Source: Streptomyces sp. CB02261
Lineage (GTDB): Bacteria; Actinomycetota; Actinomycetes; Streptomycetales; Streptomycetaceae
Reading direction: 5' to 3'
DNA length: 64,000 nucleotides
Assembly: GCF_001905665.1 (NCBI RefSeq)
Contig: NZ_LIVX01000004.1
Location: 585,019-649,018, forward strand
Shown: in pieces, positions 8,594 through 17,336 of the stretch
Layout: each line of letters starts with the position of its first letter
Position numbering within the stretch: the first letter of the stretch is position 1
Program-made: the position numbers and the translations under genes
Notes under the pieces: generated by a model
Databases searched by the model: none
The model's input: only the letters and a program-made list of their open reading frames with translations
Told to the model about the DNA's origin: nothing

Positions 8594-10980
8594 CCACCGG
8601 CTGGACGTGGGGGTACGACCATTACGACTCGGGGCGCGAGCCGCTGGTCGAAGCGCTCTGCACGCTCGGCAACGGCCGGTTCGCCACCCGGGGCTCCGCT
8701 CCCGAGTGCCCCGCCGGAGGCGCGCACTATCCGGGGACCTATCTGGCCGGCTGCTACGACCGGCTCCCCTCGGTCGTCGCCGGCGAACGGGTCGACAACG
8801 AGGACCTCGTCAACCTTCCGAACTGGACGCTACTGCGCTATCGCTGTCTGCCGGACGACGGGCCGGCCGGCGACTGGCTGACGCCGGACTCCGGGGAGCT
8901 GCGCCACTACGACGTCCGTCTCGACCTGCGCGCGGGTGTGCTCACCCGCCGCCTGTTCTTCGAGGCTGCCCGTGGGCGGGGCCTGCGCGTCAGCCACATC
9001 CGCGTCGTTCACATGGGAGACTCCGGGCTTGCGGCCCAGTGCACCCTGTTCCGCGCCTACGGTTGGAGCGGTTCCGTCGAGGTGCAGTCCGTCCTCGACG
9101 GCTCCGTCACCAACGCCGGAGTGGAGCGCTATCGGCACCTCGACGGGCGTCATCTCACGGACCACCGGACCGGGTTCGAGCCTGGCGGCGTCGGCTGGAT
9201 CTCCTGCCGTACCGTCGATCCGGGCGCCAGGATCGCCATGGCGGTGCGCACGGCCACCCGCCCCGCGCGGCCCGCGAGGGAGGAGGCAACCAGTGCCGGC
9301 ACTGTGCAGACCTACCGCCTGCCCGTCGCTCCGCACCGCTCGGCGATGGTCGTGAAGACTCTGGCACTGCACACCTCGATGGACCGGCCGGCCGCCGACC
9401 CGCTCCCGGCAGCCACCGACGCGATCGCGAGCGCCCCTTCCTTCCCGCAGCTGCTCTCCGCCCACAAGACGGCCTGGCGGCGTGTCTGGGAGCAGGGTGA
9501 GTTGCACGTGCCCGGCGAGGCGGGCGGCATCCTGCGGCTGCACGTGTTCCACCTGCTGCAGACGCTCTCCCCACACACGGCGGACCTCGACGTGGGCGTT
9601 CCCGCCCGCGGACTGCACGGTGAGGCGTACCGGGGGCACGTCTTCTGGGACGAGCTCTTCGTCCTGCCCTACCTCGACCTCCACTTCCCTGAGGTGGCGC
9701 GCGCGCTGCTCATGTACCGGCACCGTCGACTGCCGGCCGCCCGCGAGGCCGCCCGCCTCGCCGGTCAGCAAGGGGCCATGTACCCATGGCAGAGCGCGAG
9801 TTCGGGCCGGGAGGAGACGCAGGTCCTGCACCTCAACCCGCGTTCAGGGCGCTGGTTGGCCGACCATTCCCACCTCCAGCGCCATGTGGGCTCGGCCGTC
9901 GCGTACAACGTCTGGCGGTACGCGCAGGCCACCGGCGACCGCGGATTCCTCCACGCGGCCGGGGCGGAGATCCTCCTTGAGGTCGCCCGCTACTGGGCCG
10001 GGGCTGCCGCGTTCGACCCGGTGCTCGGCCGCTACCGCATCCGTGGGGTCGTGGGACCCGACGAGTACCACGACGCCTATCCCGATGCCACGACCCCGGG
10101 GATCGACGACAACGCCTACACCAACGTGACCGCCGCCTGGGTGCTTGCCCGCGGCCTCGACCTGCTCGGCGAACTGCCCGCGGCCCGCCGCTCGGAACTG
10201 GCGGAACGACTCGCGCTGGACGCCGACGAGACCGCTCGCTGGGAGGCCGTCTCCCGCCGTCTGTACGTGCCGTTCCACCAGGGCGTGGTGAGCCAGTTCG
10301 AGGGTTACGGCGAGCTGGCGGAGCTCGACTGGGAGGCGTACCGGGCCCGGTACGACGACATCCGCAGACTCGACCGGATCCTGGAGGCCGAGGGCGACAC
10401 GGTCAACCGCTACCAGGCGTCCAAGCAGGCCGACACCCTCATGCTGGGCTACCTCTTCCGGCCCGAGGAGCTGTACAGCCTGTTCGGTCGGCTGGGCTAC
10501 GGGCTGGACGACGAGATGTGGCGTGCGACCGTCTCGTACTACCTGCGACGCACCAGCCACGGCTCGACGCTCAGCAGTCTCGTCCACGGCTGGGTGCTGG
10601 CCCGGCAGAAAGGCGCTGAAGCCTGGCGCTACTGCGAGGAGGCGCTGCTCGCCGACGTGGCCGATGTCCAGGGCGGCACGACCGGCGAGGGCATCCATCT
10701 CGGCGCGATGGCCGGCACGATCGACCTCGTCGAACGCGGGATCACCGGCCTGGCAACGGGACCGGAGGGGCTTCGGGTGGCTCCGGTGCCACTGGCGGAG
10801 ATCCCACGGTTCACCTTCACCCTGTGCGTCGGCCGTCATCGAGGGGTGCGCCTGCGGATGCTTCCCGGTCGGCTGGCCATCCGGGTCCCCGCTTCGCCCG
10901 CGGGCCCGCTCGCCGTCGTCCTCCCCGGCGACCGGAGGGTCACTGTCGCACCCGGACAGGAGCGTTGGTTCCGTCTGTGA
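8590..10980 (+). CDS. Glycoside hydrolase family 65 phosphorylase/hydrolase
   Basis: 796 residues, full length for GH65. The N-terminal beta-sandwich starts with LCTLGNGRFATRGS, typical of maltose, trehalose and kojibiose phosphorylases. The (alpha/alpha)6 barrel includes GHVFWDELFVLPYL and the catalytic acid in VVGPDEYHDAYP (E492), followed by DDNAYTNVTAAW and KQADTLMLGYLF. The C-terminal part has the expected SYYLRRTSHGSTLS motif. The start overlaps the upstream HAD gene as ATGA, so the two are co-translated. Trehalose is the likeliest substrate in a Streptomyces stress region because it is the main reserve disaccharide, but that is inference. Confidence 0.92.
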   Translation: MTTGWTWGYDHYDSGREPLVEALCTLGNGRFATRGSAPECPAGGAHYPGTYLAGCYDRLPSVVAGERVDNEDLVNLPNWTLLRYRCLPDDGPAGDWLTPDSGELRHYDVRLDLRAGVLTRRLFFEAARGRGLRVSHIRVVHMGDSGLAAQCTLFRAYGWSGSVEVQSVLDGSVTNAGVERYRHLDGRHLTDHRTGFEPGGVGWISCRTVDPGARIAMAVRTATRPARPAREEATSAGTVQTYRLPVAPHRSAMVVKTLALHTSMDRPAADPLPAATDAIASAPSFPQLLSAHKTAWRRVWEQGELHVPGEAGGILRLHVFHLLQTLSPHTADLDVGVPARGLHGEAYRGHVFWDELFVLPYLDLHFPEVARALLMYRHRRLPAAREAARLAGQQGAMYPWQSASSGREETQVLHLNPRSGRWLADHSHLQRHVGSAVAYNVWRYAQATGDRGFLHAAGAEILLEVARYWAGAAAFDPVLGRYRIRGVVGPDEYHDAYPDATTPGIDDNAYTNVTAAWVLARGLDLLGELPAARRSELAERLALDADETARWEAVSRRLYVPFHQGVVSQFEGYGELAELDWEAYRARYDDIRRLDRILEAEGDTVNRYQASKQADTLMLGYLFRPEELYSLFGRLGYGLDDEMWRATVSYYLRRTSHGSTLSSLVHGWVLARQKGAEAWRYCEEALLADVADVQGGTTGEGIHLGAMAGTIDLVERGITGLATGPEGLRVAPVPLAEIPRFTFTLCVGRHRGVRLRMLPGRLAIRVPASPAGPLAVVLPGDRRVTVAPGQERWFRL

Positions 10981-11007
10981 GAAGTGGCTCCGTCGGTGAG
11001 AATCCGG

Positions 11008-11997
11008 TCAGTAGAAGGCGAGCACCTCGGAGACGGGACGGCGCGGTGTGGCCCGACCCTGGGGGCCGTAGCCCAGGCGGAACACCATGTGAACGAAGCT
11101 GACCATCGAGCCGGGATCGCGTGCTTCGGAACGGAGTTCGGGCCATTCCAGCGGTTGGGACATCAGGGAGGTGGCAAGGCCGTCGAGGGTGGCCTGCAGG
11201 AGGACCCGGTGCATGGCCTGGCCGGCCCTCAACCATTCCTCCCGGGTGTCCTCGACTGTGCCGAGCAGTGCGATCTGAGGACTCTTCTCGAAGCGCGCCG
11301 AGGTGCGGGCCGGCACCTGTCGGGGGGCGCCGAAGTCCCTGACGGGGGAGGTCACGTCGTACTGCCGCGGGCCGAAGGCGTACGAGGGGATGCCCTCGGT
11401 GCCGGGGCCTTCCCCACCCGCACCGGTGCGTGTCCAGGCGGCGATCTCCGCCCGTACGGCCTCGTCCGCCGCCTCGAACAGCTCAGAGGCGTGGACGAGA
11501 CCCATGACGGTGTCGGTGTGCCACGCTCCCGGTACGACGAGTCGGCAGCCCTCCAGGAGGGCCGCCGCACGGAGTCCGTCGATCACCTCGGAGGGGATCT
11601 CCTCTTCGGTGAAGGGGAAGCGGCTGGTGTGCCGACGCGACAGGGCGGCATGGAGTATGCCCAGTTCGGTGTCGGCGTCGTCGGGGCCGTCGAACCGTAC
11701 GTCGGCGAGGTGCCAGGGATCGTTCGGGGAGGGCAGCAGCCGGACCACGGGATGCAGGGCCCGGTGCGCGGCGGCGACCCGCAGACCGAACAGGGCGGCG
11801 CCGCAGCCGAGGTGGAGGGACCGGTGGTCGGGGTCCCCGCGCGGCATGCCGCGCAGCGGGTCGCCGTGCAGTTCGACGACCCCGGTGCCCGTCGTGCAGA
11901 CGAACTTCCAGGGCTGTGCGTTGTGCATCGAGGGAGCCGTGACGGCGTCTTCGATCAGCGACGTCACGAGTGGTCGGGTCAGCGTGGTGGGAGACAC
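11008..11997 (-). CDS. Acg-family nitroreductase-like protein
   Basis: 329 residues. The start region LIEDAVTAPSMHNAQPWKF matches the FMN-binding N-terminus of the Acg (Rv2032/Rv3131) subgroup of nitroreductase-fold proteins, which have two pseudo-symmetric domains and often do not turn over classical nitroreductase substrates. The middle section RRHTSRFPF and the C-terminal MVFRLGYG are further family marks. In M. tuberculosis these proteins are DosR-regulated and proposed to sequester flavin. It follows the CBS-BON gene by 22 bp on the same strand, so the two form a unit driven from the boxed gap at 12647-12896. It converges on the GH65 gene with only 27 bp between stops and no obvious hairpin. 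Confidence 0.9.
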   Translation of the reverse strand: MSPTTLTRPLVTSLIEDAVTAPSMHNAQPWKFVCTTGTGVVELHGDPLRGMPRGDPDHRSLHLGCGAALFGLRVAAAHRALHPVVRLLPSPNDPWHLADVRFDGPDDADTELGILHAALSRRHTSRFPFTEEEIPSEVIDGLRAAALLEGCRLVVPGAWHTDTVMGLVHASELFEAADEAVRAEIAAWTRTGAGGEGPGTEGIPSYAFGPRQYDVTSPVRDFGAPRQVPARTSARFEKSPQIALLGTVEDTREEWLRAGQAMHRVLLQATLDGLATSLMSQPLEWPELRSEARDPGSMVSFVHMVFRLGYGPQGRATPRRPVSEVLAFY

Positions 11998-12019
11998 GGT
12001 TCGTCCTGTCTGAGGTGAG

Positions 12020-12646
12020 TCACCAAGAGATGTCGTGCGGAGTCCGGGTGGCGGATATCAGATGTGTGTCGTCTTCGTGGAAGGACAGCCTGTCCACGAC
12101 GGCGACGACGCCGTCCACGCGCTCGGCGAGTCCGACGAGCATCAGGGCCTGAGTCCGCCACCGGACGCTTCCCCCCAGCGTCACCACGCCGTCGAGGACG
12201 TGCACGTCCACCGCATCCCCGGGCAGGCCCATGGCATCCGTGAGGACGTCCTCACGGATGCGGCGCCGTATCTCCGAGTCCGGGCGAAGGTAGACACAGA
12301 GCAGATCGCGGCGGGTCACGATGCCTACCAGTCGTTCCTCCTCGTCGACCACGGGAAGCCTCTCGACTCCGCGGCGCACCATCAGCCGTGCCGCGTCGAC
12401 CACCGTCTCGTCGGCGTGCACTGTGACGGCCGGCGTGGTCATCAGGCCCCGCGCAGTCAGCTCGTCGCTGGCCAGGAGGTCGCTCTCGGAGACGACACCG
12501 ACAACACGGTCGTCCTCGTCCACGACGGGAACCCCGCTGATGTCGTGCTCGGCGAGCAGCTTCGCCACATCCCTGAACGACGCCGCAGGGACGGCGGAGA
12601 CCACGTCGTCGGTCATCAGACCGCCGACCTTCATGTGCTTCATCAC
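12020..12646 (-). CDS. CBS-pair plus BON domain protein (second copy)
   Basis: 208 residues. GTG 12646 is chosen because AGGAG lies five bases before it. CBS1 covers MKVGGLMTDDVVSAVPAAS...VVGVVSESDLL, CBS2 covers ARGLMTTPAVTVHADETV...VGIVTRRDLL, and the BON domain follows (VDVHVLDGVVTLGGSVRW...VDGVVAVVDRL). It differs from the other two CBS-BON copies in having a shorter linker between CBS repeats and a C-terminal extension ending in HDISW. Co-directional and 22 bp upstream of the Acg-like gene; divergent from the universal stress genes at 12897. A stress-sensing role via an adenine nucleotide is inferred from the family. Confidence 0.92.
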   Translation of the reverse strand: MMKHMKVGGLMTDDVVSAVPAASFRDVAKLLAEHDISGVPVVDEDDRVVGVVSESDLLASDELTARGLMTTPAVTVHADETVVDAARLMVRRGVERLPVVDEEERLVGIVTRRDLLCVYLRPDSEIRRRIREDVLTDAMGLPGDAVDVHVLDGVVTLGGSVRWRTQALMLVGLAERVDGVVAVVDRLSFHEDDTHLISATRTPHDISW

Positions 12647-12722
12647 CGCGTCTCCTGTTCGAGTGTTCGGCCGGTGTGCTGTCCCCTGTCACCACCCTCC
12701 AACGCACGCTCGGGGGCGACGA

Positions 12723-12812
12723 GGGCCGAATGGTCCACCCTCAGGCCCGAACGGGCTCGTCGTTGCCGCGTCCGCGCTCCGTCCGACCGGGGGGGGCGGG
12801 ACCTATGGTCCC
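12723..12812. promoter_or_regulatory. Three GGGNCC-type palindromes in a divergent promoter
   Basis: GGGCCGAATGGTCCA (12723-12737) and AGGCCCGAACGGGCTC (12743-12758) have centres about 21 bp apart. GGGACCTATGGTCCC (12798-12812) is a perfect 6+3+6 palindrome, extended to seven by flanking C/G, and is the closest in the window to the mycobacterial DosR box core GGGAC...GTCCC. The first two face the CBS/Acg unit (start 12646) and the third lies about 85 bp before the universal stress gene (start 12897). Confidence 0.6.
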
Positions 12813-12896
12813 GTTCGTTGCCCCCAGCGGCCCTGCGGTCATCGTGACCAGCTGCCAGGGTGGAAGGAGGTCCCTCGGCCTCTGCGAGGAGGAGCC

Positions 12897-13799
12897 ATGA
12901 ACGCAGCCACAACCGGTCCCGGTCTGGGCAGGGTCGTCGTCGGCGTCGACGGATCACCGTCCGCACACACGGCGGTGATGTGGGCGGCAGCGGAGGCGGC
13001 CCTGCGGGGTAGTGCTCTCTGCCTCGTTCACGCGGCGGACACGGACGCACCGGTCCCGCTTCTGTCCGAGGCGGAGATCGTCGGGAGCCGGCAAGCGGGG
13101 TGGGAGCTGCTCGACCGGACCGCCGAGGCGATCACGGAGCGCCATCCCGAGTTGACGGTCGTCAAGGAACTCACCGATGGACCAGCTCCAGGCAGCCTGC
13201 GACGAGCCGCCGCCCTGACCGGCACGATCGTCGTCGGACACCGGGGCCTCGGGGGGTTCTCCTCGCTGTTGCTCGGATCGGTCGGTCTTGAGGTCGCGGC
13301 CGGCGCCACCACGCCCGTGGTCGTGGTGCGCGGGGCCGCGGAGCCCGTCGAGGACGGTGTGGTGCTCGCGGCGGTTCGGAACGAGGCCGACGTGGGCTGC
13401 GCCCGTGCGGCGGCCCGCGAAGCCCTGCTCCGAAAGGTGCCTCTGCGGCTCCTGCACATTTGGAGTGTGAAGCAGTCCGCCGGCTCACGGGCGGCGTTGC
13501 GCAACGGTGGCGACGAGATCGCCCGCGATCACGCACGCGTACTGTCCTCGGTCTCGAACCGGCTCCGGGAGGAATTCCCGAATCCGACGGTGCACGCCGA
13601 CACCCAGAAGAGCCACAGCGTGCCCGGAGCTCTCGTCGACGCGTCCCGCCACGCCGCCCTCCTGGTCGTCGGCGGCCGGCGATCGCCCGGCTACCTCGGA
13701 CCGACGCTCGGCCGGATCACGCTGACCCTGCTGCAGCACGCCCACTGCCCCGTGGAGCTCATCCCTCGGCAAGGGCCTGGACATGGGAGCACGTCATGA
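12897..13799 (+). CDS. Universal stress protein, two UspA domains
   Basis: 300 residues from ATG 12897 with GAGGAG five bases upstream. Two UspA domains are visible. The first is VVVGVDGSPSAHTAVMWAA (from about residue 12) ending GTIVVGHRGLGGFSSLLLGSVGLEVAAGATTPVVVV, which contains the G-2x-G-9x-G ATP-binding pattern. The second (from about residue 155) has a weaker start and ends LLVVGGRRSPGYLGPTLGRITLTLLQHAHCPVELI. The tandem arrangement matches mycobacterial Rv2623/Rv2005c. It heads the unit USP-USP-ATPase, is translationally coupled to the next gene (ATGA at 13796-13799), and carries the best boxed palindrome upstream. Confidence 0.94.
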   Translation: MNAATTGPGLGRVVVGVDGSPSAHTAVMWAAAEAALRGSALCLVHAADTDAPVPLLSEAEIVGSRQAGWELLDRTAEAITERHPELTVVKELTDGPAPGSLRRAAALTGTIVVGHRGLGGFSSLLLGSVGLEVAAGATTPVVVVRGAAEPVEDGVVLAAVRNEADVGCARAAAREALLRKVPLRLLHIWSVKQSAGSRAALRNGGDEIARDHARVLSSVSNRLREEFPNPTVHADTQKSHSVPGALVDASRHAALLVVGGRRSPGYLGPTLGRITLTLLQHAHCPVELIPRQGPGHGSTS

Positions 13800-14656
13800 C
13801 CAGCACAACAGGTCGCAGTGACATCGTCGTCGGTATCGACCCGGTCAAGAACTGGCACCTGGCCCTGGCCTGGGCTGCGGACGAGGCTCACCTGCGAGGA
13901 GCGGGACTGCGCCTGGTGGTCGCGGTACCACCGCGGCACGACACCCAACACGTCGACGACACTCCTCGTCACCTGGCGCAGCAGCAGGCCGGAACGGAAG
14001 CTCTGCGTGCCGCGCTCGCCTGGGCGCACGCCCGGCACCCGGGCCTCGAGTCCACTTCCGCCCTTCTCGACGGGCTGCCGGCAGGAGTCCTGGCCGGCCT
14101 GTCACACGAGGCCGACATGATGGTGCTGGGCTCCCGGCATCTCAGTCGTACCGAGGAGTTCCTGAGCGCCGGTTCCCTCGTCGTTCCGGTCACCGCGAAG
14201 GCGCGCTGCCCGGTGGCCGTCGTGGGCGACGCGGAACACGTCACGCAGGAGACGCCCTACCTCGTCGTCGGTGTCGACGGCAGCGAGTCCTCACGAGCAG
14301 CCCTGGCCTGGGCTATCGAGGAAGCGGACCTCCGGCGCTGCGCACTCCGTGCCATCGCCGTCTGGCAGCCACCCGTCTTCTCCCCGCACAGCGCCGACAC
14401 GCTGTTCCACGCCGAGCGTCGCCTGCTCTCGGAAACCACCGCGGGCTGGACGGAGAAGTACCCGGACGTCCGGCTCACCCACGAGGTGTCGGTCGGTTCC
14501 CCCGTAGAGATCCTCGCGGACGCAGCCGAGCACGCCCTTGCCGTCGTCGTCGGCCGTCGAGGCCGGGGCGGATACACCGGGATGCGCGTCGGATCCGTCG
14601 TCCATGGCCTGCTGCACCGGGCCCACTGCCCGGTGATCACCGTCCCTGCCAGGTGA
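13796..14656 (+). CDS. Universal stress protein, two UspA domains
   Basis: 286 residues; ATG 13796 overlaps the previous stop. N-terminal domain: DIVVGIDPVKNWHLALAWAADEA...MMVLGSRHLSRTEEFLSAGSLVVPVTAKARCPVAVV. It lacks the normal GSxxS start, so this half may not bind ATP well. C-terminal domain: YLVVGVDGSESSRAALAWAIEEA...AVVVGRRGRGGYTGMRVGSVVHGLLHRAHCPVITVPA, with an intact G-2x-G-9x-G(S) motif. It lies between the first stress protein and the P-type ATPase (7 bp gap), probably on one transcript. Confidence 0.94.
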   Translation: MTSTTGRSDIVVGIDPVKNWHLALAWAADEAHLRGAGLRLVVAVPPRHDTQHVDDTPRHLAQQQAGTEALRAALAWAHARHPGLESTSALLDGLPAGVLAGLSHEADMMVLGSRHLSRTEEFLSAGSLVVPVTAKARCPVAVVGDAEHVTQETPYLVVGVDGSESSRAALAWAIEEADLRRCALRAIAVWQPPVFSPHSADTLFHAERRLLSETTAGWTEKYPDVRLTHEVSVGSPVEILADAAEHALAVVVGRRGRGGYTGMRVGSVVHGLLHRAHCPVITVPAR

Positions 14657-14663
14657 GCGAGCC

Positions 14664-17285
14664 ATGACGGCGTCGGCAGCGGACCGGGCACCTGCACCGG
14701 TGCGGGAGACGGCGGGACTCACCCAGGAGGAGGCCGCCCGGCGGCTCGCTGACACAGGCCCCAACGAGGTGACCGCGAGAAAGCCCGTACGGCTCCACAA
14801 GCGTGTCCTGGCCCAGCTGACCGACCCGCTGATCATGGTGCTCCTGGGGGCTGTCGTACTGACCCTCGCGATCGGCGACCATCCCGACGCGATCGTCATC
14901 GGACTGGTCGTCCTCGTGAACACGACCGTCGGCGTGGCGCAGGAGATCCGGGCAGACAACGCCGTTGCCGCCCTCTCGGCCCTCACCGCCCCGCACGCGC
15001 GCGTGCGGCGCGCCGGCGCTGTCTGCGACCTCCCGGCGGCGTCGATCGTCCCGGGTGACGTCCTCGTGGTCGGTGAGGGCGACATCGTCGCCGCCGACGC
15101 CGAGCTCGCCGAGGCGTCCGCCGTACTGGTGGACGAGTCCATGCTCACGGGGGAGTCCGTGCCCGTCGACAAGGAATCCGGTGCGACGCTGAGCGCCGGC
15201 ACGGTCGTCGTCCGTGGCCGGGGCGTGGCCATCGTCACGGCGACCGGGGCATCCAGCGCCCTCGGCCGCATCGCGGCTCTTCTCGACCAACGTCGCGAGC
15301 CGACCCCGCTGCAGCGCCGCCTCGCCGCTCTCGGCCGCATCCTCGCAGCTGTGACGCTCGCGCTCTGCGTCCTGGTCTTCGCCCTCGGCCTGGTGCGGGG
15401 GCTCCCGCTCGGGACGATGGCGGTCACGGCCATCAGCCTGGCCGTGGCGGCGGTCCCCGAATCCCTTCCCGCCGTCGTCACCCTCGCCCTGGCTCTCGGA
15501 GCCCGGCGCATGGCCGCCCGGCATGCGCTGGTGCGTCGGCTGCCCGCAGTGGAGACGCTCGGCTCGGTGTCCGTCCTCGCCACCGACAAGACCGGCACGC
15601 TCACCGAGGGACGGATGGTCGTCCAGCACATCTGGACACCGCGAGTGAGCGCCGAGCTCTCGGGTGTGGGGTACGAGCCCGAGGGCGACGCCCTTGTCGC
15701 CGGGAGGCTGGCGGAGGCGCACGAGCTCGAGCCGCTGCGCGAGCTGCTGACGGTGACCGCCCTCTGCAACGACGCCACGCTGCGCCCGGTGGACGCCGAG
15801 GCGTCCGACGGTCGCTGGGCGGCACTGGGCGACCCCATGGAAGCGGCTCTGCTCACGGCCGCGGCCAAGACGGGCTGCCCGGAGCCGGCGGAGCTGTCGG
15901 TGACCCGCCCCCGGGTCGGCGAAGCGCCCTTCGACAGCCTCCGCAGACGCATGAGCACACTCCACAAGACTGACGGAGACGGATTGCTCGTCTGCCTGAA
16001 GGGCGCTCCCGAAGCCGTACTCGACCGGGCCGTCCTGCACGCTTCTCCGGACGCGCTCGCGCAGGCCCGCGAGGAGGCAGCGCACCTGGCCGCGCGGGGA
16101 TACCGCGTGCTCGCCGTGGCATCGGGCGTACGGGACGACCTGCCGAGTCCGGTCACCGCGGCGGAGTCGGGCCTCGCGCTCCTTGGCCTCGTTGCGCTGA
16201 GCGACCCACCGAAGCCGCATGCCGCCGCGACCCTCGCCTCCTGCCGGGCGGCCGGCATCACCCCGATCCTGATCACCGGTGACCACCCTGCGACGGCGAG
16301 GGCGGTGGCGTCCCACGTCGATCTCGTGGGCCAGGGGGATGAGTCGGACGGCGATGTCGTCACGGGAGCGGACGTGGCCGCCGGACGGGTCCCTGACCTC
16401 ACCGCGGTCCGGGTCTTCGCCCGTACCGATCCCCAGCAGAAGCTGGACATCGTCGAGGCGTGGCGTGCCCGTGGAGCGGTCACCGCCATGACCGGCGACG
16501 GCGTCAACGACGGCCCCGCCCTGCACCGGGCCGACATCGGCGTCGCCATGGGAGCGCGCGGAACGGAGGTGGCGAGGCAGGCGGCGGACCTCGTCCTCAC
16601 CGACGACGAGCTGTCGACGGTAGTGGCGGCCGTCGACGAGGGCCGGCGCGTCTACGACAACATCCGCCGCTTCCTCGTCTACGGGATGTCCGGTGGCGCG
16701 GCCGAGATCCTCATCATGCTCATCGGTCCCGTCCTCGGACTGCCCCTGCCCCTGCGAGCGGGGCAGATCCTGTGGATCAACCTCCTCACACACGGCCTCA
16801 CCGGCGTCGCCATGGGAGCGGAACCGGCCTCCCCGGGAGCGATGCGGCGTCCGCCGCGCCCGCCCGGCCAGCACATCCTCGGTGGCGGTGCCTGGCAGCG
16901 CCTGCTCGTCCTCGCCGCCGTCGTCACGACGGCCTCTCTCGGCGCGGGACTCGCCGCCCAGGCGCTGGACCTGGCTTGGCAGAGCGTTCTCTTCCTCGCC
17001 CTCCTCGCCGCCCAGCTCGGCGTCGTCCTGGGGCTGCGTGCCCGGCTGCTGACCCGGAAGAACCCGTTCCTTCCCCTGTCCGTCCTCGCCTCCACCCTGC
17101 TGGCCGCGGCAGCGCTGTACGTGCCCTTCCTGAGCTCGGTCCTGGAGACGGAGCCTCTCGACTGGGCAGGTGCCGGTATCGCTCTCGCCTGTGCACCCGC
17201 CGGCTTCGTGGCGGCCCGCGTCGTACGGAACGCATTCCACCCCGGCCAGCCGACAGGAGCGGGTGGCACATCCGGACTACGGTGA
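14664..17285 (+). CDS. P-type cation-transporting ATPase, Ca2+/CtpF-like
   Basis: 873 residues, full length. All hallmark motifs are present: N-terminal cation-ATPase domain (EEAARRLADTGPNEVTARKP), actuator motif LTGESVPVDK, the PEGLP-like kink as VPESLPAVV, phosphorylation motif DKTGTLT (D308), KGAPEAVLDRA, and hinge TGDGVNDGPAL. Ten or so hydrophobic segments are in the expected places. The VPESLP and the overall length place it with P2-type pumps (SERCA/PMCA/CtpF). Which ion it moves is not proven. The gene follows the two stress-protein genes by 7 bp, as ctpF sits among DosR-controlled genes in M. tuberculosis. Confidence 0.94.
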   Translation: MTASAADRAPAPVRETAGLTQEEAARRLADTGPNEVTARKPVRLHKRVLAQLTDPLIMVLLGAVVLTLAIGDHPDAIVIGLVVLVNTTVGVAQEIRADNAVAALSALTAPHARVRRAGAVCDLPAASIVPGDVLVVGEGDIVAADAELAEASAVLVDESMLTGESVPVDKESGATLSAGTVVVRGRGVAIVTATGASSALGRIAALLDQRREPTPLQRRLAALGRILAAVTLALCVLVFALGLVRGLPLGTMAVTAISLAVAAVPESLPAVVTLALALGARRMAARHALVRRLPAVETLGSVSVLATDKTGTLTEGRMVVQHIWTPRVSAELSGVGYEPEGDALVAGRLAEAHELEPLRELLTVTALCNDATLRPVDAEASDGRWAALGDPMEAALLTAAAKTGCPEPAELSVTRPRVGEAPFDSLRRRMSTLHKTDGDGLLVCLKGAPEAVLDRAVLHASPDALAQAREEAAHLAARGYRVLAVASGVRDDLPSPVTAAESGLALLGLVALSDPPKPHAAATLASCRAAGITPILITGDHPATARAVASHVDLVGQGDESDGDVVTGADVAAGRVPDLTAVRVFARTDPQQKLDIVEAWRARGAVTAMTGDGVNDGPALHRADIGVAMGARGTEVARQAADLVLTDDELSTVVAAVDEGRRVYDNIRRFLVYGMSGGAAEILIMLIGPVLGLPLPLRAGQILWINLLTHGLTGVAMGAEPASPGAMRRPPRPPGQHILGGGAWQRLLVLAAVVTTASLGAGLAAQALDLAWQSVLFLALLAAQLGVVLGLRARLLTRKNPFLPLSVLASTLLAAAALYVPFLSSVLETEPLDWAGAGIALACAPAGFVAARVVRNAFHPGQPTGAGGTSGLR

Positions 17286-17336
17286 AAGTGCGTGCGTCGA
17301 GCCCTGTCCATGCGCTCGACGCTTCCGGAGGTTTCG

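Noticed and set aside
14291..17240. Long minus-strand frames of 769 and 867 codons across the P-type ATPase
   Set aside because: Both lie opposite a full-length ATPase with all motifs; the antisense products are low-complexity and start sites are unsupported.
17292..17336. Upstream start codons for the GAF kinase
   Set aside because: GTG 17292 and ATG 17310 lack ribosome-binding sites, while ATG 17337 has a perfect GGAGG at five bases.
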